Notes under the pieces: generated by a model | Database searches by the model: none | Seen by the model: the letters and a program-made list of their open reading frames with translations, nothing else | What the model was told of the DNA's origin: nothing | Translations under genes and position numbers: made by a program | Part shown: positions 47,664 to 59,727 of the stretch, one piece after another | Layout of the letters: each line of letters opens with the position of its first letter | Position numbering within the stretch: the stretch's first letter is position 1 | Assembly (NCBI GenBank): GCA_033439265.1 | Contig: JAVTVX010000013.1 | Coordinates: forward strand, 22,362,500-22,426,499 | Origin: Dillenia suffruticosa | Taxonomy: Eukaryota; Streptophyta; Magnoliopsida; Dilleniales; Dilleniaceae | Length of the DNA: 64,000 nt | Reading direction: 5' to 3'

Positions 47664-47925
47664 CCCATTCACTACCTTCAAATCGTTGTGGACTTAAACC
47701 CTTTAACCCCACTTCTGCCAATAAGACAAGAGTTGGATTAAATAGCATTGCTAGTCTGGACATATGAAGAGTTAGGTCAATCTTGCATGCCTGATTGAGA
47801 GATGAAGATAACTAGCCTCAACGGCATAGGTAGATTTTCTTATGGGAGTTACTCTAAGACAGCCTTGATGTATGACCCAACTACTTTCTCAAACAGTATC
47901 CAACGATTTAAAGGTGGTGAATGTG
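47664..47925. mobile_element. 262-bp MITE with 23-bp inverted ends
   Basis: Left end cattcactaccttcaaatc.. (47666-47688) and right end ..gatttaaaggtggtgaatg (47901-47923) are inverted repeats of 23 bases with two mismatches. The interior matches the pectate-lyase intron 4 copy (17839-18079). It lies where unit 1 has unrelated sequence. No coding potential. The superfamily is not clear; no clean target duplication was found. Confidence 0.75.
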
Positions 47926-49789
47926 AGTATATATGGAGGGTCACATATCTTCTGTGCTTTTCGTGTAGGTTCCCAAATATATAATAGAAGAGAGAAGTTA
48001 AAAGAATGCGACTATATAGGTCAGTGTCTCATTTTATTTCAAAGACTACCTTCTTTCTTCACCTCATCTAGACACTTATCTTATACTTTGGCGACTTTAT
48101 ATTATATATTTTATTAACATTATTTTCATTAAAAAATAAGTCTCTTCTTTTATTTTACATCTCCTTCTTTATTACTTGTCTGTGTTTATTAAAATTGGGT
48201 GTCGTAAATTTTCTTTTATATATTCTTGTATGGAATTTTCTCTTTACTTATTCCTCTTTTTTTTTAAAAAAAAAAATTATCATATGTCCATTTGATTATT
48301 TAAAGTATAAGAGTTTTTGTGGTCGGCGATAATGGCAATTTTTGGGTTGGAAATTATCTTAGAAAAGTGGTAGGCAGAATAACAAAAGTTTTAGAATTTT
48401 GCGTAGGTGAAAATCTAAGACTTTTCGGAATAACACAAATTATTTAAACTATGGCATTGGTTTGAACCCTAATTTCAGATTTTTGCTGCTGTTTTTATAG
48501 TACAGTTTTGCAGGGAGGGAGAATTTTTATATATATATATACTCTCGAAAATAAAAAAAAAAAAAATTTCTCTATACAAATTTAAATTATTACTATGCAA
48601 ATAACTTTTACATTAAGTTTGATATCAATTTTTCTTTTCTTTTTTTTTTTTTGGCGTGGGAACGCATTCTCTGTTACGGAAACTTGGTTCTTCTGATAAA
48701 TAATGGCAAATTGCTTCACCATATTTAAAAGCCCTTCAATTTCAACTGTACGGCTGACACGTAGGCATTGATGATGTGAGGAATAACACGTCTATGGTCT
48801 TCAATTTCCTGCATCCACCACTCGTCATCCGGGTTACCCTTTTTCCCATCATGTGGCCCGTGCCCTTTACCAAAAGGGTTATTGGGCCTTGACCAAGAGA
48901 TAAATCCCTTGCACTATTGGACCCGGAAGTAAATTGGTCTAGGGTTTTTCTTTCTTTGTTTTTTTTTTTTTTTAATTTCAGAAATAAATTTTTGATGGCT
49001 AGGGTTTTTTTATGGCCTGATATATATGTTTTTTTTTATGGCTTTCTCTTTCATTTTTTTTCTCTTTAAAAAAGGGGAAAAAAAATTAAAACCCATTATT
49101 GAAAATTTTGTGAAATGTGAACATTCTCGTGATTCGAACCACAGAAGGAAAAAAATTTTCTAGAGGAGTAGATTTTCAAAACCACAAGTGCCCATGCGAG
49201 TAGAAGTAATACCAAAACACCTAACTTTTATATAACACAATATACATGCACAAATTTATTAAAAAAAAAAAAAGAAAAGAAAAGTCTCACTCTTTAAATT
49301 TAGCCTACGGAAGCCAAAAAGTCATAAGCTATCAGCATATTTATGAATCATTAAATTTTCACGTACGTTGTCTCTCAATTTTTCTTCTTTTCCCATTCCA
49401 AAACTGTCAAATGAAATAGTTCAATAAAACGATTAAAATGTGGTTATCCCTCCATTTGAAATGCTGATCTTTGTGGACCAATTCCAATTAATTACCACAA
49501 GAATACCATACGATAATTTTTTCAAATTTGAAATTTGAAAATAAAAAAAATTATATTGGATAAATCGTCCATTAAATAAGATTTACGTAAATACTCGAAT
49601 TGAATTAATCGAATTGGATACTAATAATAAAAAAAATATTATATGATAGTCTCGAGGAAGGTGCAAAATAGAAGGTGCAAAATATAATTATAAAAACATC
49701 TATCACAATTTATATGTTATATTAATAAGTTTATCCTTCTGTTTTTAAGGTGGAATCCAGTGATTATTCTTTGGATGTATAATGCTAAT

Positions 49790-49950
49790 TGGACAGCCAC
49801 CAACAATCAAATCTTGAGTTCAAATTTTAAAAATTAAAAAAATATCGAAAGAGTCAACCTTCTAAATTAAGTCTCACAGTTCTTGAATCGAATTAGTGAG
49901 CTAACCTGAATATAGATCGGTGATGGTAGACACATCTAAAAAAAAAAAAA
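49790..49950 (+). mobile_element. SINE remnant in unit 3
   Basis: It carries atcttgagttcaaatttt (B-box-like), ..gaaagagtcaaccttctaaattaagtc.. and an A12 end. Related to 30405-30595 at the equivalent place in unit 1. Confidence 0.4.
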
Positions 49951-50380
49951 GTGTTTTTATGAATAAAGGGAAAATCGTGTATGGAAGCTCAAAAATTTCA
50001 TAATATGGATACAAAAATTTGAATTTTAAATCTTATCTAACAGAAGTGCATATTCTCCCATTGGGTTTGGGATTTCAATGCCTTCTTTGAGTCCAATGGT
50101 TTGTCCATTTAAAATGTTCTAAGCGCAATCAAAACACGGCTTCTTCTATCAAAAGTGGCACGTCTGTATCCCACACATGAGATACGGCATTTAAACATTT
50201 GTAATGGTATACAAAATGAATGAGCCGGATATGAGCATCATGATTGCTTTGCAAAAAAAAAAAAAAAAAAAAAATATTATGGTTCAATTTTTGTACCTCT
50301 TTTTTTTAGGGAACACGAGAGGCGAAGAAGGAGAGACAATTTGATATTTTTTTTTCAATTTTATCTTCATATATTTTTAA

Positions 50381-51682
50381 AATTTTTGTCACGCCCCTTC
50401 TAGCCTATCAAATCCTTTTTGTCGGTATCCTAAAACTAACACTGATCGCACCCACAAAAATGCCAAACACTATAATTATAGTGAGAATTATAGTGAATTG
50501 CAACAAGGCCAAAACCCAACCCTTCAAATGGGTGGGGCTGATGGACAAAATAGACTAGCAGTTCAAACCTGTTTGGTAGAATCTACTCTAGGCCCAAACC
50601 ACTCGCTCCCCAACTCTAATGGAGATCCACATTACAAAACATCTAATTAAAGGGTTCGAGGTGCCCAATTAGCTCGCCGCCATATTCACATTGGAGAAAC
50701 ATGCGGTTATTTTCTTGCTGGTTCGGTCACCAGCGAGGCAAAATTTCTCCAAGGACTATTTCTTTTAGCCATTTTGTTGTGTTTTATTTCTTTGTTTCTA
50801 GGCTTTCGTGGTCACTTATGGCACCGAGAACCACAAAAATCTCAACTATAATTTTAATTTCTTTTTGACTAAGTTAATGCATATTCGTAAATGTTTGATA
50901 AATTTGTTAATACACATCGTAAGAGTTGTTATCAAAATTTAACACTTTATAAAAAAGTTTAAGAATTACTTTAGACGTGTTTTTTCTCATGTAGTTATCC
51001 AAATCAGTCTTTTTTTTTTTTTTTTTTTTTTTTACCATGTTTTGGACACCACTCAATATCCAAAGATTCACTTCGATTAATCCGGACCGATCGCTGCAGT
51101 GGTTTTTTTCGGAGGACGGATCTCACAGCGGGGAACGCTACTTACATATGAGAGTCCGATACTCCCAGCGGGATTTGAATCTCCGTCATATTTAAGGGTA
51201 CTCAACCCCACATCCAGTTAAACCAACTACGTTTGTCAAATCAGCCTTTTCAGCCTCTGAATGGAGTATAGTTATCACAATTTTGGAGAAAATGCTAATA
51301 AATTTTAGTTCAAGCAGCATTAATTCCTCTTTTTTTATAATATCACTGTCGATCAAAAAATATTTAGGAGAAAATCTACCCAAATCCAAAATTTTGGGCG
51401 TCGAGTTGAAACTTAGATGGGCCTCCATCTCTGGTCTCGCTAGCCCACAGGACGATCTCGCTCCCTCGGAATCCCGTACTCTCGTAACTGCCTCTCTCTC
51501 TCTCTCTCTCTCTCTCTGTGATCAATGAAGAAGACAACGATCAACTAAGGAAAATGAAATAGCTTCAGCTTTCCGTTACAGTACCCCCTCTCCCTTCTCT
51601 CTCTCTTTCTTTCTCTCCCCAAAATCCCCAAATTTTCAAACCACTTCCTCATTCCTCTTCCCAATCTTCCGATATTTGAATC
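50381..51682. other. Intergenic region upstream of UXS
   Basis: No supported gene in 50381-51000. A SINE occupies 51012-51236. From about 51420 the sequence becomes CT-rich (a (CT)n run at 51491-51517 and TC-rich tracts to 51660), consistent with the leader of the UXS gene. Confidence 0.5.
51012..51236 (-). mobile_element. tRNA-derived SINE upstream of UXS
   Basis: On the minus strand it has a tRNA-like head (tagttggtttaactggatgt, B-box-like gagattcaaatcc) and a long A tail (T25 on the plus strand). The flanks repeat caaatcag(t/c)ctttt at 51000 and 51237. It shares gattaatccggaccga with the SINE at 57896-58098. Confidence 0.7.
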
Positions 51683-52708
51683 ATGCTATCGTTGTATAAG
51701 CAAGCGAGCTTGAATCACAGAAGAGACGAAGAAAGCAACAACCAAACCCTAGCCTCCCCACCGTACTCACCAAAAACCCTAAAACATCATCGATCTCTCC
51801 CCAGATCCATCAGTTACCTCATCAAAGAACAGCGTCTTCTCTTCATTCTCGTCGGTATCCTGATCGGCTCCACTTTCTTCATCCTCCAGCCTTCTCTCAC
51901 TCATCTCTCCACTTACACCAATGTCTCTTCCCCGATTCCTCGCACATACTCATCCGTCGGATCAGTCACCAATCGCGAGCAGGTTTCCTATTCCAGTTCG
52001 AGGAATTACGGCTCTCTCGCGGGAAAAGTTGGGAGGGTTCCCGTGGGGATCGGACAGCGAAGATTGAGAATTGTGGTGACCGGTGGAGGTGGATTCGTCG
52101 GGAGTCATTTGGTGGACAAGTTGATTGCGAGGGGTGATGATGTGATTGTGATTGATAACTTTTTCACGGGGAGGAAGGAAAATGTGATGCATCATTTTGG
52201 GAATCCGAGGTTCGAATTGATTCGGCACGACGTTGTTGAGCCGATTCTGTTGGAGGTGGATCAGATCTACCATTTGGCTTGCCCTGCTTCTCCCGTTCAT
52301 TATAAGTATAATCCTGTCAAGACTATCATATCCTTTTGCAACTTCACTTGAATTGTGCATTTAATCTCTGGGTTCTTTATTGTCAATTTACATTTTTTTT
52401 ATTGGTTCAGTTTATTTGCATGTTATGTGTGTTTGTTTTTTGTTATTTTTTATTGATTTATTTCTATGTTTATAAAATTGAGAACATCCTTCATTACATT
52501 TTTGGCGTACGTGAACCTTGGGCAAAACAGCTGGGGGTTGTTTGCATGTTTAATTTTTGGTTTCTCTTGAATGGACTTTAATGTTGTTTTGTTTGACATT
52601 GATGCTTCTTAGTTTATTTTACACATTGAGTTGTTCTTGGAGTTCTGGTAGGAGTTTATGGAAGATTGAGGAGCTGTGGATTGGATTTGGTATGGTTTTC
52701 TGTTTAAG

Positions 52709-52744
<36 letters not shown>

Positions 52745-55700
52745 TCTTCATCGCAATCCTGGGTTTGTTGTTTTGATTGCCATAGTTGGATTTGGCATTG
52801 TTATTTTGTGTCCTTGACTCTGTAATTACAAGACTAATGTGATGGGTACTTTGAATATGTTGGGGCTGGCAAAGAGAATTGGTGCTAGGTTTTTGCTGAC
52901 CAGTACAAGTGAGGTCTATGGAGACCCGCTTCAGCATCCACAGAAAGAGACTTATTGGGGAAATGTGAATCCAATAGGCGAGTTACTATTCATTACTCTG
53001 ATTGGTGTTTATGGACTCTTTAGCTGTTAGATGTATCATATTTGGGTGTCGTTAATGACGGTTGAATGCTTTTTGATTAAATTAGGTGTCCGGAGCTGTT
53101 ATGATGAAGGAAAGCGTACGGCTGAAACATTGACCATGGACTATCATAGAGGTGCAGATGTTGAGGTAAGTATGAGCTGTTGTGGGAGTTGAATTGGTAT
53201 CATATAACCAAGTCTGAACTGCTTTTCAGATTTTTTCTTTCTTTACGTGTTTTGGTAGATTCTCCTTCATATACTTATTGGCTACCTATTGTGAGATGTT
53301 TTGGTAGATGTGCTTTTCAGGGAAACTTCAAAATTTGAAAGCTAAACAAGGACTCTGATATGTTTCAGAAGATTTAATTAAGTTATAGGGAAAGTATTTT
53401 TCATAGAACTTAGGCTGTATGCTCTCAAGAGACTGCTAGGTATGCACTTGAAAGAGGGAGATCAAGTTAGAGTTTTTACTTTAAAGGATGAGATCGGGAT
53501 AAGTTTCCTTTGCTTTAGTAGTTGGTTGGACTCATATATGCTGGTAAACCACTTGGTTGGGCAAATCTTTGATGATGTGTGTAGTCTCAGTTGCCATAAT
53601 TATCAATAGGGCCTGATGAATTCTTTGAACTGTAATTATCTGAATAGCTACAAGAAGGGTGGATAAAGGTAGTGTTTGTTTTTAAATGGGTTGCAGGCCC
53701 ATGATATGTTTGATTATCACCAAGATATTTTCAGTATCCTTACTAGATAGAGTCTGGTTTCTCTGGAACTACGTTATGTAGCCTATTTTGTCCCCTCCCT
53801 AATGTTCTCTCTTTGGATTTTCAAGTTTGTGAGAGATGATTATACCAACCCTTTGCACCAAAAGTTGTGTTATGAAACATGTTCCAGTTAGCTGATGGAA
53901 AAATGTGTTAACACTGTCATGTTGAATCACTTAACTATCTGATACTTGGCAAAGTTGGGACTCTCAAATTTCTTGAAATAAATTAGGGTTAACTGACTCA
54001 ACTCTGTCATAGGGTTATTTGGCAAGATAGGGATAACATCATGCTTTTTGCTGCTCCAATTGTCAACGTGTAGTGTTTTTGGAAGACATGATCATTGTCA
54101 TTGGTTTTTTATGATTTTGGCAAAGCAAGATTTTTCTTTGGTTTTGTTTTTTATTTTTGAGATGCCAACTATTTTATTACATGTTTTTTATTTTGGCTGT
54201 CTTCTTTTATTAATTTGTTGTCCAAAGTATATTGTTGCTTCTTACCACTTTACGAATGTCCATGAACAATATGTAAAGTATGTCTGGGTATTAAAGAAAC
54301 TTGTTCCCTGCAGGTGCGCATTGCTCGTATATTCAACACTTATGGACCTCGTATGTGTTTGGATGATGGACGTGTTGTTAGCAACTTTGTTGCTCAGGTT
54401 TATCTATTTACAAATTTTTAATGGTCTTTGCCGGTGACAAATGTCTGAAATTTTGGAGTTGACATTATTCTGAATGAGTCTAATTTAACTGGAAGCAAGG
54501 GTTTATAAGTGTTGTAATTGTTTTCCAGGCTATCCGCAAACAGCCATTAACAGTTTATGGTGATGGAAAACAAACACGAAGCTTCCAATATGTCTCTGAC
54601 TTGGTATGTCATCAATTATCACCATGGTTAATTGCCTATATTTCAAATCTTTGACTCTGGGATTTATCTGAATGTGATGCATTAGCAAACAAATTCAATG
54701 CATTTCTTTCCAGTTAAATTAGAGTGAAATTATTGTCTCCTTGAACCACATGTTGGTCAGGTTCATGATCTTAACTTATGCATAAACTTTGGTTCTAAAG
54801 GAAATAATATACCTTATTTTCCTATTCACGTGAATCATTATTGACTTCCTTATTCCTATAATAGCAGATCTTATTTATAACCAGAAAGCAAGTTTAAAAG
54901 GCCTCTATGAAACAAAATATTAGAATCATGGAAGAATGTGTATGAGACTAATTCTACTTACTGAAAAAGTTCAGTTGACATATCATGATGAAAATATTCT
55001 AGAAGGTTCTCATTCTTGCGACCAGGATCTCAAGTGACTCAAGTCATCATCGAGTAGAAGTTATCAAGTCAACAACCAGTAATGTACTTCTCAAATGTTC
55101 TTTTCTTTTTTTTTCTTTTTGTTCGTTTTTGTATTTGGGCGCCCCCCCCAGGGGGGGGTTAGAAGAATTATAAATTATAATTCTTTACTATTGCCATGCT
55201 CTTTCTGAATTGAAGTTTAGGCATCATGATCTACATTGAAGTGTACAAAAGGGAGAAAAATTGCAGAGGGTGAGGGAGACCTGTGGCTTCATTGAATGTC
55301 TGGATAAGGCCCTTTTCATCTTATTTTTCCTTTTTTTTTGGTAAAAGAAAATCTATTCTTGAGTCAGTGCCTATATTGATGATGGCTAGAAACAAGTTGA
55401 TTCTGAAGGGGATGTAATAATGGAGATCTCTTAGCTCAGATTATAGGTTGTGCTTGGGAAGCTTACCATGTGAATTATGGGGCTTCTGCTTGGTGTGAGT
55501 TACTAGGTTAGTGAAGTTCAGTATGCTGCTGTAAAGAGTATGAAATATTAATAGCCTTTCAAAAATTTGAAGATTCATGTTGATTAAGTATACCATCTAA
55601 CCTGCTTATGGATTTTTGGTCATTGATCTTAATTTCATAGTTAGTGACAAGGGCTTGAAAGCATTAGATAGTTTTTTTAGGTGAGGAGTTACATTCCCTT

Positions 55701-56526
55701 CCTTTTTTCTGGTAGTCTGTTTCGGCAGTTGTATCAAAATTTTTTACAGTATTTTTATGCAACAATTTTCATAAAAAGGATGAGTGCTAAAAACCATGAG
55801 GCATTTGTTATGAGACATGGGGTTGTACTGAGAAGCTGCATATTCCAGGACGTTATAGCTGTTGTAGAAATCTGCTAACAGTCCTAAATATGAAAGTCTT
55901 CTGATTGAACAACAGAGTAGATTTAAAAGGGCATTTTTTGAGAATTTGTTGATGGCAGGTTGATGGACTAGTGGCACTAATGGAAGGTGAACATGTGGGA
56001 CCATTCAACCTGGGTAACCCTGGGGAGTTTACAATGCTGGAGCTTGCTGAGGTTTGTCACCTGCACTCCATGCCTCTGCCTCTTGCTGGAAGTAGCTATA
56101 ATGTTATTCAAACAAGTGGTGAGCCTGGGTTGACCAACCAAGGTCATATTGGCGAACAGCTTTGTGACATGTGTGCAAATCTTCCTTACCACATTACCTG
56201 GATAGGTCAACCAATGGCTGACCATTCATTTGAATATCGCCAGCAGTAGTGGTGTTTCAAAATATCTATTTTTTTTTTAATCTGAATAATCAAAATTGCC
56301 CTTCTGAAATATGCAGGTTGTAAAAGAAGTAATTGATCCAAGTGCCAGGATTGAATTTAGGCCAAATACAGCAGATGATCCACACAAGAGGAAACCCGAT
56401 ATTACTAGAGCTAAAGAACTGCTGAACTGGGAGCCAAAGATCTCACTAAGAGATGGACTGCCTCGCATGGTCACTGATTTCCAAAATCGCATCCTTAATG
56501 AAAATGAAGGAAAGGGGCTGAAGTAA
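51683..56526 (+). CDS. UXS: UDP-glucuronate decarboxylase (UDP-xylose synthase), Golgi type II
   Basis: Seven exons: 51683-52327, 52830-52977, 53086-53165, 54314-54397, 54529-54603, 55959-56051, 56317-56526, giving 444 residues (Arabidopsis UXS2 is about 445). The enzyme converts UDP-glucuronate to UDP-xylose for xylan and xyloglucan synthesis, using NAD. Seen: cytosolic N-terminus, one membrane segment at 52-69 ([17 protein letters not shown]), Rossmann GGGGFVG at 134-140, [25 protein letters not shown] with the catalytic Ser/Thr, YDEGK (Tyr270, Lys274), [41 protein letters not shown], and [11 protein letters not shown]. The membrane anchor puts it with the Golgi UXS2/4-type forms, not the soluble ones. 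Intron 1 is of U12 AT-AC type and intron 2 uses a GC donor; the other introns are GT-AG. Confidence 0.93.
52328..52829 (+). other. U12-type AT-AC intron (UXS intron 1)
   Basis: The intron begins ATATCCTTTT, the minor-spliceosome donor consensus. It has tccttgac at 52811-52818 as the branch site and ends ..taattac (AC), 11 bases after the branch motif. No GT-AG pair gives the conserved join [11 protein letters not shown]. It contains a (GT)n microsatellite at about 52711-52743. Confidence 0.88.
52978..53085 (+). other. GC-AG intron (UXS intron 2)
   Basis: Exon 2 ends ..ccaatag and the intron opens gcgagtt; the acceptor is ..attag. This is the only junction that yields the conserved [13 protein letters not shown]. 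Confidence 0.8.
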
Positions 56527-57252
56527 TTCGAGGGCTGAAGTAACATGTATAGTGTGAAGAGTATGACATTTGTTTTTTATTCAACTATATCTTGGATTCT
56601 TGTAATCAGCCCTAACTTACCATCTGTAGGAGTACAAGTCGTTGGTTCTTCATTTATTTGTTATTTTTTTTCCACTCCAACTGGGAAGATAGTCCTTTTT
56701 TTTTTTTTCCCTTCAGGGTGATGAGATGATTGTATTGAATCAAACAGATTTTGATCATTTGGAAGAGAAAATTCGGTCCAAAATTGGTTTATTCGTTTAA
56801 CAGCTTGTTTATCAGAGTCATGAAATGACTTGTGTTCGGGATGAGGTAATTAAAAGGTAATGAGAACATTGGACATCTTCTCCTGCTACGGACCTTTGTG
56901 ACAAACAAATCTGGAAAGTCATCCCCATCTAGCTTGGCATGTCATTTGCTGCGCCAGATTGAGTTACTGATATATATTGATTTATCCATGTACGCCATGT
57001 ATTGTGAAAAGGCACACAGCCTTTACTGGTGCCAAGTGCCCGAACAAACCCCACATCACCGAAGCTCCAACCATAGTGTTCCACGTATACCTTTTGTGGA
57101 AAATGATGGATCACAAACTGCCAAATTTATGGGTATGGTAGATCAAGCTTAAATACCAATGCTGGTCAAAATTAGTATGTAATTGAAGGTGATCATGTTG
57201 CAAAAGTGATAATTGAGTATGTCTCTCAAGTCTTAGGTTTTAGGACTTAATT

Positions 57253-57447
57253 TGTGATATGGACGGTTAGTTAACTTAGTAGGATGTGATATTAAATTTC
57301 TTAACTAAGATCACGAGTTCAATTCGCGATTGGAGTATGAAACAGACTACGTTGGGATGGTAACTCTCTTAAATGGACCACTATAAGTTCCTAATAGGAT
57401 TAGTCGGAGTATAATTTCAGATACCGATTGATATATTACTAAAAAAA
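57253..57447 (+). mobile_element. tRNA-derived SINE, family shared with 63044-63254
   Basis: It has a tRNA-like head with B-box cacgagttcaattcgcg, a body with gactacgttgggatggtaac and ccgattgatatattac, and a short A tail. It is flanked by a perfect 9-base duplication gacttaatt at 57244-57252 and 57448-57456. Confidence 0.75.
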
Positions 57448-57895
57448 GACTTAATTGGTAACGACGGTTACCCCACTCCTTTTACAAATAAAGGATAGAA
57501 GAAAAATAAATAACAAATTGCGTTTTAATACCAATATTTAGGGAAATGATAGAAGAGAAATACCTATTGAATTGACAAATAAATCTGATGTGCGTAATCG
57601 ATTTGCCAATCTGTAAAAGATGAGATAAAGTGGCCAATGGAGGACTAAAACAGAAAGGAACAGCATATGGTCCAAGAACACTCCCACAATGACCCTCCAA
57701 AACCTTCCATTGAACCCCACATCTTTATGTATGCATTATTGTTGTCAATCCGAAAGAGAGAGAGAGAGAGAGATGGTTGGTTGGTCAAGGTGGGATTCTT
57801 AAACGGTGAAATGGGGCAGGCAAAGCAAGATAAAAAAGAGGAAAGGGAAAAATGAAAAAGAGAAGTAAAACTGGGGCATCTGATTCCAAAAGGCT

Positions 57896-58098
57896 TTTTT
57901 TTTTTTTTTTTTATTCTTATGGTTAGGCCACCACCCGATATCTAAGATTTTGTCCTGATTAATCCGGACCGACCTCACTATTGGGTTGAGAGGGAGATCC
58001 CCCAACAATGTTTTTTTTCGTGAGTTCAGGGAGAATTGAACTCGCGACCTGGTTAAGGGACGAAAGTGTCCTTTTTCATTACGCCAACACGTGTTGGT
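57896..58098 (-). mobile_element. tRNA-derived SINE
   Basis: On the minus strand it begins ccaacacgtgttggcgtaat, has B-box gtcgcgagttcaattctcc and aggtcggtccggattaatc, and ends in an A tail (T18 on the plus strand). It is flanked by a perfect 16-base duplication ctgattccaaaaggct at 57880-57895 and 58099-58114. Confidence 0.85.
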
Positions 58099-59727
58099 CT
58101 GATTCCAAAAGGCTATGGAGAAGAAGTTGAACATGATCAATAAATTGAATGTTGGGAAGGGAAAGAAAGATTTAAAGTGGCTTTATGTGATCATCATCAT
58201 CATCCATAGAAAAAGCAAAATTCCAAATGTTTAGGTACACTTAGAAGAATTTGTTCCATAAGAATCTCCGCTGCTTACCTGTTCTCAATGGTACAAATTC
58301 CTTCACTAGGGCCATGTCAGTATATATATATATATTTGCCCCAGCAAGTGCAATTGGTACTCTCATTTAACTCTCTCTGGTTACAAATTGTCACTGGGGA
58401 CCATTGAAATTAATCCTTGACAACTATCATACCCAGTTTCGGGTCATATTAATTATGGACATGTTGAAAATAACTTCTCATTTCTTTGAAGATTATTTAT
58501 GTGGGCTGTAGTAAAAAAAGAACATCAATTTTTCATAAAAGATGGAATGACCCACTTGAAACAATTTTCAGATATTGTGTTTACCTATATTTAAAATATT
58601 TTTTATATTCATTTTAATATGAAAATTAAAATTTTTTTACCAGGATTATTTCCATAAATAAATGATAGTGTCCCATGTGAAAACATACAATATTCTTCCA
58701 TATAGTACCAAAGTTTCGAGCATAGCATCAAATTAAGATCTCTACCCTCCAATTAATTAGGCCTCTAATTTTATATAGAATAAAGTGAAAGAACCAAGTG
58801 ATCAATTAAAGTCACCCTCTTTAATTATTACTTGTTCTAAAAACAGAGAACATGGTACATATTCTGTCCTACTTTAAATTTGAGAATTTATTACATAATT
58901 AATAAAAAATGCTATGGCAGACACTATTTAACCATTGCATTGTCTCTCTATTTTCTGTTCTACTGCTTGAATTTATCAATAACTTTCAGTGTAGTGTGAC
59001 AGAGGAAATTAAATTTGCAATTACATTATTATAAAATAAAATAATAATAATAATAATAATAATAATAAACATTGTAGCCCACACCACAATAGATAATTTA
59101 CAGTGGTGAGTTCCCCTTTTTGGTGAAATTGCATAATCTCTATGTTGGAGACAGTGTGCAGAATGAGATGCTGACACTGAGGTCTTGAACATATTCCATG
59201 ATTGAGTTGGATGTTTATAGTACATTTGTTAAAATACTATGATAAATTAATATATACAAATAATTCAAATGTGAGGCACGCTTGTGAAGAACAACTTCAC
59301 ATATACGTTACCTGAATCAGAAAATAGAACAGTGTCACAGGTAGCTTTGTGACCGTCACTTCTAAATTATGTGGGGTGGGTGTGTTTGTTTTGAATCGCA
59401 TTCAAAAAAGTCCATTTTCCTTTGTACAAAGAGTACTGGTAGGTAAAACTCTTGGAGCAGAAGCCGGACGACTGATAAACTGATAGTGAGTAGTGCGGAG
59501 GCCCATATCAAAAGTCAATTTTCCTTTACCCTCATCTGCTCAAATATCATGATTTAATTCTTCAATTCCTGTGGACCCTCTCGCTCTCACCTTTTAAATG
59601 CAGAACAGGCAACCTTATTCCTCAAGCTCTTCTCTTTCTCTCTCACTCTCTAAAGCAATGCAGATTCCCTAAACCGACAACTTTCTACAATCTACTAAAT
59701 TCCCAATTCACCCAAAAGAAAAAAAAC

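Larger units (their letters stand above)
40878..50380. repeat. Tandem duplication unit 3 (EXO70H copy 3)
   Basis: It starts at gagacatttcaagcgagagt (40878) and ends at ..tcatatatttttaa (50380), after which single-copy sequence resumes (aatttttgtcacgcccc). It contains the second copy of the Harbinger-like element with a nested MULE relative, EXO70H copy 3, and a long upstream flank matching unit 1 with a MITE replacing about 230 bases at 47570-47925. It lacks the 2.4-kb segment found at about 27930-30320 in unit 1. Confidence 0.9.
46420..50380. other. Unit 3 upstream flank without a supported gene
   Basis: AT-rich non-coding sequence homologous to 24350-27930 and 30320-31000 of unit 1, with a 262-bp MITE at 47664-47925, a small insert near 49510-49640 and a SINE remnant at 49790-49950. 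Homopolymer A/T runs are frequent. No coding region seen. Confidence 0.55.
56527..59727. other. Intergenic region between UXS and NAKR
   Basis: UXS 3' UTR to about 56760, then non-coding AT-rich sequence with two SINEs (57253-57447 and 57896-58098), an (AT)n run at 58321-58336 and a (TAA)n run at about 59039-59069. The last ~130 bases are CT-rich, consistent with the leader of the next gene. No other gene seen. Confidence 0.5.

Noticed and set aside
52336..52817. Open frames in UXS intron 1
   Set aside because: Intronic, low complexity, and spanning the (GT)n run; the exons on both sides join through the AT-AC intron.
56898..57152. 84-codon frame downstream of UXS
   Set aside because: No domain, in the 3' flank; likely chance.
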